DNA of 14,462 bases from Baffinella frigidus (GCA_026770585.1 MU646352.1:779726-794187), one strand, 5' to 3'; counted from the first letter of the stretch, positions 5,654-12,856 are shown. The notes: generated from the sequence alone by a model not told the origin. Made by a program: numbers and translations.

Positions 5654-5774
5654 CCCTGAGTGGGAGCAAATCCTCTTGGTCGAGACCCCTGATTTGCACC
5701 ACAGGCCGCCGGATTCCGGCGGCCTCCAGTACAAATTACGGGGGCTAAAAAAGGCGATTTGCTCTCACTCTGAG
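5654..5774. mobile_element. 121-bp palindromic element
   Basis: The core GGCCGCCGGATTCCGGCGGC, with one further C, has ten-base perfect arms around one base. Outside it the arms stay alignable for about 60 bases each: CCTGAGTGGGAGCAAATC on the left matches the complement of GATTTGCTCTCACTCTGAGG on the right. No ORF. This is a hairpin MITE or foldback remnant. Confidence 0.75.
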
Positions 5775-5857
5775 GGCTGGTGGTCAGTTCCCTCCTTCTC
5801 ACCCCCGTGGGTTACTAGGGCTTCCACCCGCACGTCACCCTGTGCTGGACCTGAGCT

Positions 5858-6065
5858 TGCCCTTAGACCACATCAGCTTAGACCACAGCCCGAGCTTAGA
5901 CCACAGGAAGAGAGCCCGGCCCTCCCTGTCCAGCGCAGGGAGACGCCCTCCCTGTCCTCCCTGCGCCGGACCTGAGCGTGCTGTGGTCTGCGAGCGGATT
6001 ACGCTCTGGAGAAGGGGTCCAGCCCTTTCCACTTCAGGTCCTGCTCCAGCCCTTTCCACTTTAGG
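5858..6065 (+). repeat. Short local repeats
   Basis: CTTAGACCACA occurs at 5862, 5877 and 5895. CCAGCCCTTTCCACTT occurs twice (about 6017 and 6048), and CTCCCTGTCC recurs near 5922 and 5949. The overlapping 132-codon and 152-codon ORFs on the two strands are repeat-driven and not called. Confidence 0.7.
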
Positions 6066-6130
6066 TTCTTTAGGTTCTTCGAGCTCCCAACATAGACGGA
6101 CAGCGGAACTGGTTCTGTTGAAGGGCCATG
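6056..6130 (-). repeat. R2 repeat copy
   Basis: The minus strand reads ATGGCCCTTCAACAGAACC through TGTTGGGAGCTCGAAGAACC. In the R2 frame it encodes STEPVPLSVYVGSSKNLKNL with no stop. Confidence 0.75.
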
Positions 6131-6275
6131 CGTCCTTTCGGATCACATCAAGCCTCTCTCTCGGGGCGATTCCGAGTTCGGACACTTCTTTCGACAGTCG
6201 CCAATCAATACACAGAGGATTATGGATGCTCCTATCATGAAGCTGTCTCCAACAAGAACCGTATGCGGTAGTTGA
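6096..6275 (+). other. Open frame of 59 codons, unrecognised
   Basis: The frame opens in the R2 repeat and reads DSEFGHFFRQSPINTQRIM, then LSPTRTVCGS before TGA. Single copy, no clear splice sites. Weak. Confidence 0.2.
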
Positions 6276-6356
6276 GATAACCAGTAGGAACACGTTGCCG
6301 CCGTGTAAGTGTCACTAAAGCGATCGATCTCTCGGTGAACCATGGTTTGTTCGCAG

Positions 6357-6413
6357 CAACATGCAAAGCTTCTTCAGTGGAAACGATTCCTCAAGAGCGA
6401 TGACCCCCAGAAG
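6357..6413 (+). other. Exon-like stretch of 19 codons
   Basis: TGGTTTGTTCGCAG precedes 57 bases encoding QHAKLLQWKRFLKSDDPQK, followed by a GTCTGT donor, phase 0 on both sides. An alternative frame begins MQSFFSGNDSS and stops 21 codons later. Telomeric repeats start 44 bases downstream. Confidence 0.27.
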
Positions 6414-6456
6414 GTCTGTTTGTTGAGCATCCCCCGATGCACACGCACACGCCGTG

Positions 6457-6589
6457 TTAAGGGTTTAGGGTTTAGGGTTCAGGGTTTAGGGTTTAGGTTT
6501 TAGGATGTAGGATGTAGGGTTTCGGGATTAGGGATTAGGGATAAGGGATTAGAGTTTAGGGTTTAGGGTTTAAGGTATGGGTTTTAGGC
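6457..6589 (+). repeat. Interstitial telomeric array, TTTAGGG sense
   Basis: About 130 bases of degenerate heptamers (TTTAGGG, with GATTAGG, GATGTAGG and GATAAGG variants) run 5' to 3' in the G-rich sense. Confidence 0.92.
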
Positions 6590-6614
6590 CCTCCAGAATG
6601 GTGGTGTAGTCGAT

Positions 6615-6971
6615 CCTAAACCCTAAATCAAATCCTAACCCCTTAACCCTGAACACCAAACCCTCAACCCTCAACCCTAATCCCTCAACCCTCAACCCTC
6701 AACCCTAAACCCTAAACCCTAAACCCTAAACCCTGAACCCTAAGACCTGAACCCTGAGCCCTGAACCATGAACCCTGAACCATGAACCATGAACCCTAAG
6801 CCCTAAACCCTAAACCCTCAACCCTCAACCCTCAACCCTGAAACCTAAAATCTAAAATCCTAAACCCTAAAACTTAAAACCTAAACCCTAAACCCTAAAC
6901 CCTAAAACCCCAAACCCCAAACCCTAAACTCTAAACTCTAAACCCTAAACCCTAAACCCTAAACCCTAAAC
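6615..6971 (-). repeat. Interstitial telomeric array, CCCTAAA sense
   Basis: About 357 bases of CCCTAAA with CCCTCAA, CCCTGAA and CCATGAA variants. It faces the preceding TTTAGGG array across a 25-base spacer (6590-6614), the head-to-head order. Confidence 0.93.
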
Positions 6972-6979
6972 GCGGACGC

Positions 6980-7465
6980 TGATCATGTACCGAGCGAGCG
7001 AGAGAGCTACTTTGTTCAACACACGTACCAGTTTCGTGTTAGTTTCTTCCGCCGCCACCAATTCAACACAGCCCCCTCTCTCTTCAGAGGGTTAAGTATT
7101 TCCGGAGGTCAACGGAAAGCTCGAGCCTCTACCGGTTTCGTGTGAGCTTCTTGCGCCATCACCAATTCACCACAGCCCCATGTATGGTTTTCGTGGTCGT
7201 TTCATTCGCCGCCGCCAATTCACCACAGCCCCCTCCTCAAAAAGCCCTTCTCAGAAAGAACAACCTACCCCACCTCCTCGTGATCATGTACCGGTTTCGT
7301 GCTAGTTTCTTTTGTCGCCGCCAATTCACTACAGCCCCCTCATGCCCCCTCGTGAAGCTTGACGCCGTCGTGTTTTCGTGTTCGTTTCAATAAAGAGGTC
7401 TTCTCTCTCCTCAGAAAGTGAAGTACTTCCGGCGGTCTCAAGAGAGCTCCAGCCTCGCCAAAAAC
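6980..7465 (+). repeat. Tandem-repeat block, about four units
   Basis: ACCGGTTTCGTG, then AGTTTCTT, GCCGCC, AATTCACCACAGCCCC recur at about 7028-7072, 7131-7182, 7189-7233 and 7288-7340. A longer module, TACTTCCGGCGGTC with GAGAGCTCCAGCCTC, occurs at 7084-7134 and 7414-7463, about 330 bp apart. TGATCATGTACCG starts units at 6981 and 7280. The 83-codon ORF here is made of these repeats. Confidence 0.8.
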
Positions 7466-7474
7466 CCGATGGTA

Positions 7475-7755
7475 CCATAAACCCTACCTAAACCCTCAAC
7501 CCCAAACCCTCAACCCTCAACCCTTAACCCTAAACCCTAAACCCTAAACTCTAAACCCTAAGCCCTAAACCCTAAACTCGAAACCATGAACCCTACACCC
7601 CAAACCCTCTCTCTTTCCCACACCCTAAACCCTGCACTCTACACCCAACACCCTACACCGTACACCCTGAACTCAATCCCCACTCCCCTGATCCCCAATC
7701 CCCCAATCCCCAATCCCCTGACCCCCAATCCCCTGATCCCCTTGAATCCCCCCAG
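7475..7755 (-). repeat. Interstitial telomere-derived array
   Basis: CCCTAAA and CCCTCAA units (7475-7600) grade into CACCCTA units and then into CCCCTGATCCCCAATCC units up to 7753. Unit length drifts from seven bases to longer forms. The last CCCCCCAG acts as a plausible splice acceptor for the next feature. Confidence 0.88.
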
Positions 7756-7821
7756 GACAAGATCCCAAAGTACATCCCGCCAGAAGATCGCATCCCGACC
7801 AAGTGGCCCGAGGCTGTCCAG
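7756..7821 (+). other. Exon-like stretch of 22 codons, unrecognised
   Basis: CTTGAATCCCCCCAG precedes 66 bases that encode DKIPKYIPPEDRIPTKWPEA, then VQ, followed by a GTTATT donor; phase 0 on both sides. It has no stop, is balanced in charge and proline, and third positions are mostly C or G. TGTCCAGGTTATTA is repeated at 7815 and 7892 because the donor is part of the next minisatellite. The start (DK, then PP, D, R) faintly recalls gene 2 exon 2, not enough to claim homology. Confidence 0.35.
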
Positions 7822-7822
7822 G

Positions 7823-7945
7823 TTATTATCAGTCAACTCCTATTATTAGTCTACTCATATTATCAGTCTACTTCTATTATCAGTCTACTCCTGTCCAGGT
7901 TATTAGCAGTCTACTACTTCTGAGTTATTATCAGTCTACTCCTGG
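7823..7945 (+). repeat. 17-bp minisatellite
   Basis: TATTATCAGTCTACTCC and close variants recur at 7824, 7841, 7858 and 7875 with period 17, then two longer spaced units at 7900 and 7925. Confidence 0.92.
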
Positions 7946-8040
7946 TTCTCTGTACGTATACCACTTGGTATATACTTATATATAGTGCTGTGGTCGAAGT
8001 TCCCCATCCCACCTTCCTACCCGCACTACCCACACCAGGT

Positions 8041-8172
8041 CCTAGATCTGTCCGAGTAAAGTTGGGCACGTCATTAAATACATTTAGACGTCTAAATGTT
8101 TTTAATTTTTGCTGGAATCCCTGCTCTGAAACTAATAATGACGTGCCCAGATTTACTCGGACGGATCTAGAG
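8041..8172. mobile_element. 132-bp inverted-repeat element
   Basis: The left arm (8041-8076: CTAGATCTGTCCGAGTAAA, then GGGCACGTCATTA) matches the complement of 8136-8171 with few differences. The interior begins with a perfect 20-base palindrome at 8080-8099 (ACATTTAGACGTCTAAATGT). No ORF. Of 7946-8040 I can say only that it is AT-rich at first (TATATACTTATATATAG) and shows no gene. Confidence 0.85.
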
Positions 8173-8577
8173 GTCCATCTGGGGACAAGCCCTGTGGGGA
8201 CTAGCCTCGTGTAGCCGGAGTGACTTTACACAGTAACGCTCTAGGAGTATTGCTGAAGAGGATCCGGAATCTGGCACGAGAGAGGTTGAGCCCAGAAACT
8301 GCCCCGGTCCTGCCTCTGCCTCCACCGGGTTGACGTGTCGTTTTCACACCACAAATTGGGGTTTGCACCACGAATAATACGAACTAACTTCCGGTCTCCT
8401 GATTTGGAGGAGACCAGATAAACTTAGTCAGAGTTCGAGGTCCTGCGTGTTGACAGCTGCAACGGAGATGTTGAAAACTACAACCCCCCGACCCAGCGGT
8501 GAATCAGGGGTTACTCAGCTAGGCCGGGGGCGACCATTTCCGGGGCCCTTTTATCTCTTTCCAACACCCAACCCACA
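8173..8577. other. No supported gene
   Basis: The only structure I see is a hairpin with eight-base arms, GGTCTCCT/AGGAGACC at 8393-8400 and 8408-8415. A 105-codon ORF starts at 8447 but most of it is the following C-rich array, so I do not call it. Confidence 0.5.
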
Positions 8578-8790
8578 CTTGGAGTGCCCAGCCCCCATCA
8601 TTTCAGAGTCCAACCCCTCACTAACCCTAATCTCCAACCTCCAACAACCCCTAACCCCTAACCCCCAACCCCTAACCCCCAACCCCTCACCTCCAAACCC
8701 TGACCCCTCCACTCCCACTGCCCCCCCCGAAACCACGCAGAGGTTGCAAATCCGCAAGTCCTAACCCCTAACCCCCAACCCCCGATCCCC
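8578..8790 (-). repeat. Telomere-derived array, CCCCTAA/CCCCCAA variant
   Basis: Seven-base units CCCCTAA and CCCCCAA alternate at 8650-8695 and 8762-8786. Within the array CCCGAAACCACGCAGAGGTTG (20 of its bases shown as CCGAAACCACGCAGAGGTTG) at 8728 recurs as CCGAAACCACGCAAAGGATG at 8809. Confidence 0.82.
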
Positions 8791-8825
8791 CCTCTGCAAC
8801 AGCCGCGCCCGAAACCACGCAAAGG

Positions 8826-9080
8826 ATGGAGATGCGAGAGCGACCACCCGATGCCAGTCTTCTCAAGCGAACGACGCGAACTCCCCCCGTCTTATCCGAA
8901 TCCGAACGAAAGCCCGCGTCTTTCTGCGATGCGGGCACGGTATATCCCTTCAATTCGGTGGGTTGGCTAAGAGGGTTTCGTTGGGGCCGGATTCCGGGGT
9001 GTTATGTGACCAATTTGCATCAGAAAAATCCTCAAGTTGATTATCTTCAGATAAGTTGGCTTTTGATGAAAGGTTCGTAG
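8826..9080 (+). other. Open frame of 84 codons, unrecognised
   Basis: From ATG at 8826, directly after the array, the frame reads MEMRERPPDASLLKRTTRTP and later VGWLRGFRWGRIPGCY and VDYLQISWLLMKGS before TAG. The end is AT-richer than its surroundings. It is the only ATG-to-stop frame in this part not explained by a repeat. A second frame is open over the first 150 bases, so the reading is uncertain. No neighbours suggest a role. Confidence 0.28.
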
Positions 9081-9091
9081 TCCACCGTGTG

Positions 9092-9197
9092 GATCCCTTA
9101 AGCGCCCATGGGTTCACAATCGACCCTAAAGAGGTACTAGGCAGGTGCTAGGGCCCTACGGTAGGGCGTGTGAGCCTACTGGCAACTTGAGGGATAA
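9092..9197 (-). mobile_element. M1 miniature element, copy 3
   Basis: On the minus strand it runs from TTATCCCTCAAGTTGCCAG to GCGCTTAAGGGATC, with GCCCTACCGTAGGGCCCTAG inside. A weak hairpin (GGGTTCA/TCGACCC, 9110-9126) lies where the other copies have stronger ones. Confidence 0.78.
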
Positions 9198-9295
9198 ACA
9201 TCTTGGCTGTTTCCCCCACCGAGGGCAACGCGTATCAGTGCTCTTCACAAGCCTGCCGGGTGGTGCCGGGGGGGAGGGGCATGAACACGTTCCCA

Positions 9296-9365
9296 AAACC
9301 ATTTGGACACCTTCCCTAAACCATTTTGTTGGACACCTTCTCTAAACCATTTGGACACCTCCCCT
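9296..9365 (+). repeat. 22-26 bp minisatellite
   Basis: AAACCATTTGGACACCTTCC recurs three times (9296, 9318 with a TTGT insertion, 9344). Each junction contains CTAAACC, so it may have grown from a telomeric seed. The 9198-9295 stretch shows nothing else. Confidence 0.85.
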
Positions 9366-9451
9366 CAGCCATGTTTTTTTGGCCCACAGCGCGGAACAGC
9401 GATCGTTGGCCGTCGGGACCAACGATGAATTTCAGTCTACGAACATGTTCG

Positions 9452-9535
9452 CCCTAAACCCTAAACCCTAAACCGTAAACCGTAAACGTAAACCCTAAAC
9501 CCTAAACCGTAAACCTAAACCCTAAACCCTAAACC
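9452..9535 (-). repeat. Interstitial telomeric array
   Basis: CCCTAAA units with CCGTAAA variants, about 80 bases. Confidence 0.92.
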
Positions 9536-9580
9536 AGGTTCGTCGAGCCCACGAACGAGACCGGGCGCCGCAAACTGTTG

Positions 9581-9801
9581 ACCCCTAACCCTCAAACCCG
9601 AAACCCAAAACCCGAGACCCGAAACCCGAGACCCGAAACTCGAAACCCGAAACTCGAAACCCGAAACCCGAAACGAGAAACTCAAAACAAGAAACTCGAA
9701 ACACGAAACCCGAAACCCGAAACAAGAAACCACAAACCTCAAATCCGAAACCCGAAACCCGAAACCCGAAACCTAAAACCCTCAACTCTAAACCGTAAAC
9801 C

Positions 9802-9853
<52 letters not shown>

Positions 9854-9936
9854 GAAACCTAAAACCCTAAACTCTAAACTCTCAACCCTCGATCCTCAAC
9901 CCTCAACCCTCAACCCTAAACCCTAAACCCTAAACC
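9581..9936 (-). repeat. Telomere-derived array, CCCGAAA then CCCTCAA variants
   Basis: From 9595 to about 9770 nearly every unit is CCCGAAA, CCCGAGA or CTCGAAA, in places alternating as 14-base pairs. From 9780 to 9850 the unit is CCCTCAA, and the last part returns to CCCTAAA. ORFs on both strands are repeat-encoded. Confidence 0.93.
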
Positions 9937-10303
9937 GGGGGGGGGGGGGCGTTTCTGAGGGTTGGAGTCCCGTTTATAGAACGAGCGCGGAAACATGAGG
10001 CTGAGAGCAGAAACGACGTTAGAGGAGAAGACTCCCAACGGACTTCCAAGCAGAGTTTCAGTTTCGAACTGAAAACGCGGAATGTGAAAGCTAACCCCAC
10101 TGTGCGTATTGGGTCATTGTTCGTTGTTGTTCAGAAAGTGAAGGCGCTCTGTTTGGTCACACAGTGAGCTAAATTCAAAATCATAGTGAGCTGAATTTAA
10201 TCCCTCTTGGTGTGGTCTCACCCCCCCCCCCCCCCTGGTGTGAAGCGGTCGTGCATTTCAATTTAATAAACCCAGCATTTCTCCCACTCCTGCATTGCCG
10301 CAG
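9937..10303. other. G run, C run and no supported gene
   Basis: A 13-base G run (9937-9949) closes the array and a 16-base C run lies near 10219-10234. CAGTGAGCTAAATTC is nearly repeated at 10184 as TAGTGAGCTGAATTT. A 25-codon ATG frame (9995-10072, MRLRAETTLEEKTPNG) is too short to call. TTTCAGTT/AACTGAAA forms a small hairpin at about 10058. Confidence 0.55.
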
Positions 10304-10530
10304 GACTTCGAAGGGATTTTGAATAACCCCTACCCCCATTTGGTGTGCCAGGCCGTATCAGAACACGGATGCGAAAGAGGCCATGCATGACAAGACTCCC
10401 TCCAGCGAAAAGATACGGCCGGAGCGCGTACCTCCCTTGCCCCCCACTGTCTGTGTTTACGTTGTAGGTATGGAGTGATCCCATCTATTTCTGGGGTGAC
10501 TACGGCGGAGTTCCCCACTCTGTTGGAGTA
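10304..10530 (+). pseudogene. Possible gene relic in three successive frames
   Basis: TGCATTGCCGCAG precedes a frame reading DFEGILNNPYPHLV (to TGA at 10388). A second frame, open 10323-10478, reads YQNTDAKEAMHDKTPSSEK and RPERVPPLPPTVCVYVV. A third, open beyond 10460, reads GVIPSISGVTTAEFPTLLEY. The three follow one another, as a gene broken by small indels would. Opposite-strand frames of 73 and 62 codons are equally open, so this rests on composition alone. Confidence 0.22.
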
Positions 10531-10557
10531 CTTCTCCTGCTCCCGTCCTATCTCTAT

Positions 10558-10640
10558 GCATCTAGGGTCTAGGGTGTAGGGTGTAGGGTGTAGGTTCTAG
10601 GGTGTAGGGTCTAGGGTGTGGGGTGCAGGGTGTGGGGTAT
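10558..10640 (+). repeat. Telomere-derived array, TGTAGGG variant
   Basis: Units of GGTGTAG and GGTCTAG, in the G-rich sense. It begins at TATGCATCTAGGG, as does the array at 10757, and CTGCTCCCG precedes both: the arrays share flanks and are duplicated. Confidence 0.9.
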
Positions 10641-10648
10641 CACCCCAG

Positions 10649-10767
10649 CCCCCGTCTGTGAGAAGCCTACGAGAATCTACTTTGAAAGCCTCATAACCTT
10701 GCATCCTGAGGAGCCCTTAGACCCTGTGCCCTTAGAATCTGCTCCCGCCCTGCGTCTATGCATCTAG
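10649..10767 (+). other. Exon-like stretch of 38 codons, unrecognised
   Basis: GTATCACCCCAG could be an acceptor. The frame reads EKPTRIYFESLITLHPEEPL and ends ALRLCI at a TAG made by the next array. Single copy; weak. Confidence 0.22.
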
Positions 10768-10845
10768 GGTGTAGGTTGTAGGGTGCAGGGTGTAGGGTGC
10801 AGGGTGTGGGGTGTAGGGTATCTGGTGTGGGGTGTAGGGTGCAGA
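10757..10845 (+). repeat. Telomere-derived array, TGTAGGG/TGCAGGG variant
   Basis: Same unit type as 10558-10640 with GGTGCAG variants. Confidence 0.9.
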
Positions 10846-11014
10846 ACGTCGTGGAGTGTATGACCTCCTGCATTGCGAGTCAGTCGTCCTTGTCTCACAT
10901 GCCGCGCGTTTCAGACGAAGAGCGCCCCATGTAAGCCCCGGACCCCCCCCCCCCAGCCCTCCGAAGTGGACCACATCGAGACTGTAACTTGAGCCATTTC
11001 CTTTGATTTCCCAG

Positions 11015-11134
11015 CCCAGCTGGGAACTCCCAGCGAACCGAGTGCAGACTTTCAAGGTTGGCACCTGGACACCATCTGGGTTTTGTGGCGTGTCAACCAA
11101 CGTTGACACGCCCAACGTTGACACGCCACCGTAA
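11015..11134 (+). other. Exon-like stretch of 39 codons, unrecognised
   Basis: TTCCTTTGATTTCCCAG precedes a frame reading PSWELPANRVQTFKVGTW and then TPSGFCG before a tail of two VDTP units from the tandem CCAACGTTGACACGC (11097-11126). In the partial copy at 11217 the TPSGFC reading is kept but stops soon after. Confidence 0.25.
11087..11126 (+). repeat. Hairpin plus 15-bp tandem duplication
   Basis: GGCGTGTCAA pairs with TTGACACGCC around a six-base loop. CCAACGTTGACACGC occurs twice in tandem, giving the first arm two possible partners. Confidence 0.8.
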
Positions 11135-11234
11135 ACGACAACCGCCAATGTAACGGTGTCACAACATTTGAGCCTCCTGTAGTGAGAGTCAGTCCCTTGT
11201 CTCACATGCCGCGCTCTCCATCTGGGTTTTGTGA

Positions 11235-11402
11235 TTTCTCAACCAACTGAACGGTTTTACGAAATTGGAGCAGGCAGTTGAAGGCGCGCTTCACGTGAAG
11301 TTTCGCTCTGCGAAGCACACCGCACAGGGCGTGCCCAAAGACCTGGGGGAGGAGGCTTATCGGAAGAGGTATGACACTACTCCACTCTCAGGCCAGATGT
11401 GA
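11235..11402 (+). CDS. Coding block with ALHVKF motif, intact copy
   Basis: The open frame is 55 codons between stops. It reads LNQLNGFTKLEQAVEGALHV, then KFRSAKHTAQGVPKDLGEE and AYRKRYD, ending LSGQM. The minus-strand copy at 4207-4350 shares the ALHVKF core with silent third-base differences. An AG at 11272-11273 (GGAGCAG|GCA) is a candidate acceptor at the point where the copies begin to align, and AAGAG|GTATGA at 11368 a candidate donor. The 3' part aligns weakly with the cysteine-rich frame at 3940-4188 (LGEEAYRKRYD against LKEAESEMISKYC). It is hydrophilic and basic, with no membrane segment. Family unknown. Confidence 0.42.
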   Translation, partial: FLNQLNGFTKLEQAVEGALHVKFRSAKHTAQGVPKDLGEEAYRKRYDTTPLSGQM

Positions 11403-11449
11403 ACGCTTCCAAAATGGCCTATGAGTCACATGCCAGCATCAAGCCACGA

Positions 11450-11480
11450 CACCAAGCCACGACCCGGTCGTGGCTTGGTG
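11450..11480 (+). repeat. 31-bp perfect hairpin
   Basis: CACCAAGCCACGACC and its exact complement flank one base. GCCAGCA on the left and TGCTGGC on the right extend the pairing after a 13-base repeat of CAAGCCACGAC in the left arm. Confidence 0.9.
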
Positions 11481-11565
11481 CTGGCACCATGCCTCCCCCA
11501 ACTCGCGAGGCAAGAGGTGTGGGTAGAAGGGGAACTCCGACGCGACCTAGCCTGAGTACCACTGT

Positions 11566-12130
11566 CTGAGTTAAGTCGCAGTCCCCCGCCTACCAACATA
11601 AACCCGGACAGTAGTAATTTGGCTACAGGTTAAATCAGAGTTCCCCTCCTATCCGCAGGAGGGCGAAATGGCCCAACGAGGATAGCTGTTTTCAGACCCC
11701 GTCGGGCACTGAAGCCCCCACAAAATGGATGTGACTCATAGGCCATTTGACTTGGGTGAGGCCTGGATGGTTGAGGCACCGGTCTGACTTTTAAGAGGAG
11801 GGCGAAATGGCCAAACTGAGTTACGTCGGAGTCCCCCTCCTATCCACATAAGCCCGGGCAGTAGTAATTTGGCTATAGGTTAAATCAGAGTTCCACTCCT
11901 ACCCACAGGAGGGCCAAATGGCCTAACGAGGATAGCGGGAAGTGGGTCATCCAGCGGGGAACTTCGACCATGGACCAAGTCAGTCGAAGTTCCCCTCATA
12001 GGCCATTTGACTTGGGTGAGGCCTGGCATGTTGAGGCATGGATTTGACTTTCGTTTGACGTGTGACAGGAGGGCAAAATGGCCCAACGAGGATAGCGGGA
12101 AGTGGGTCGTCAAGCGGGGCACTTCCACCG
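11566..12130 (+). repeat. Segmental tandem repeat, about 250-bp period
   Basis: 11566-11690 and 11816-11940 align: CTGAGTTA, AGTCCCCC, CAGTAGTAATTTGGCTA, GGTTAAATCAGAGTTCC, AGGAGGGCSAAATGGCC, AACGAGGATAGC. A third partial copy is at 12067-12130, and GAGGAGGGCGAAATGGCC also at 11794. CATAGGCCATTTGACTTGGG recurs at 11736 and 11998. GGGGAACTTCGAC pairs with its complement (11957-11997) and recurs at 12308. ORFs on the minus strand are repeat-driven. I find no gene in 11403-12338. Confidence 0.85.
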
Positions 12131-12185
12131 TCGAAAGAGAGAGTTCGGCGCTGAAAAAGGTTTGTCCCTGAGACTGTATTACTTA

Positions 12186-12250
12186 AAGCCTTTTCTGCCA
12201 ACGAAAATTGCTACATTTTTTTTTATATTATTACTTGTGAAAGGCTTTGA
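12186..12250 (+). mobile_element. M2 AT-rich element, partial copy
   Basis: CTTTTCTGCCAACGAAAATTGCTACA and the following TATTATTACTTGTGAAAG match the left half of the full copy at 12709-12835. (Motif given in part: CCAACGAAAATTGCTACA.). Confidence 0.65.
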
Positions 12251-12338
12251 TTAATGAATGCTCTGAGATAAGGGCGTGGACCATAGCCTTGAAGGCTTCC
12301 GCGAAAAGGGGAACTTCGACTGTTGAGACGTCGGCGAC

Positions 12339-12539
12339 ATGCAAGGTGGCTCATCCCTGGCCACTTATGGCGACAAGTGGACCAAACTAAGTGGACCAGA
12401 CCGCACTAAGTGGAGCATTCTCAGGTGGAGGGTGGGAAAGCGAAAACGGAGGGGAGGAGGGGTTCTACTTTCGACAGGCGTCGCTCGATCTCGTGAGTTT
12501 GTCCACTCGAGAATGCTGGAGGAACTTATTTACATGTGA
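12339..12539 (+). other. Open frame of 66 codons, basic, unrecognised
   Basis: ATG to TGA. It reads MQGGSSLATYGDKWTK and RTKWSILRWRVGKRKRR, ending MLEELIYM. The first half is the dispersed repeat shared with 72-137, where this frame has a stop. ATTCTCAG|GTGGAG and CGATCTC|GTGAGT could be donors. With no conserved copy the coding claim is weak. Confidence 0.25.
12352..12424 (+). repeat. Dispersed repeat, inverted partner of 72-137
   Basis: It contains three AAGTGGAC-type blocks; the partners lie about 12.3 kb apart in opposite orientation. Confidence 0.75.
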
Positions 12540-12608
12540 TGTTGTAAAAACTTGTGACAGGATAGGGTATTATAACCTCGTGACTGTGCTAATTTTGCAG
12601 AGTTACGT

Positions 12609-12660
12609 GACCAATCAACGAGAGTTACTACACAAATGCCCACTTTTAAAAGTACATCGG
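12609..12660 (+). mobile_element. M2-like element, fragment
   Basis: ACGTGACCAATC, CGAGAGTTACTACACAAATG matches 13400-13434 (ACGTGACCAACCTCG, GAAATTACTACACAATG), another fragment, and the M2 end. Confidence 0.6.
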
Positions 12661-12708
12661 TGTTAAATAGGCCCCTCCAGCATTGTCGTGTGGGTAGCTC
12701 CAAGCTAC

Positions 12709-12835
12709 GGAATCGATTAAATTCAATCGTTTTCTGGCAACGAAAATTACTACACGAATGCTTTACTATTACTAGTAAGACCCAATTGTGTGGTAATTTT
12801 TGTTACCAGCAACGATCAAATTTAATCGATTCTGG
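12709..12835. mobile_element. M2 AT-rich inverted-repeat element, full copy
   Basis: AATCGATTAAATTCAATCG, then CAACGAAAATTACTACAC, pairs with the complement of 12788-12833 (AATCGATTAAATTTGATCG, CAAAAATTACCACAC). Total about 127 bp. The palindrome TTACTAGTAA sits in the centre. The 73-codon ORF through it is not a gene. Confidence 0.85.
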
Positions 12836-12856
12836 AGATGAGCTCTGTGGGGATTA

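Larger units (their letters stand above)
10863..11214 (+). repeat. Direct repeats at 10863-10912 and 11172-11214
   Basis: CCTCCTGCATTGCGAGTCAG with CCTTGTCTCACATGCCGCGC is repeated 309 bp downstream. CCATCTGGGTTTTGTG follows the second copy (11217) and also occurs at 11073, so about 300 bp seem to have been duplicated with internal change. Confidence 0.75.

Noticed and set aside
5835-6293. Overlapping 152-codon (-) and 132-codon (+) ORFs
   Set aside because: Built from local short repeats and an R2 copy; neither is supported by a second copy in frame.
7823-7945. CRISPR-like array
   Set aside because: Units of 17 bases are directly adjacent with no unique spacers, so it is a minisatellite.
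8393-8440. tRNA-like hairpin with GTTCGAGGTCC
   Set aside because: No cloverleaf or A box could be fitted around it.
9515-9862. ORFs of 73-94 codons on both strands (RNPKPETRN or FRVSGF repeats)
   Set aside because: They are translations of CCCGAAA heptamers; a 7-base period stays open in several frames.
10756-11205. 149-codon minus-strand ORF
   Set aside because: Its start and end lie in repeats (15-bp tandem and telomere-derived array), and the + strand has an acceptor-led frame over the same bases.
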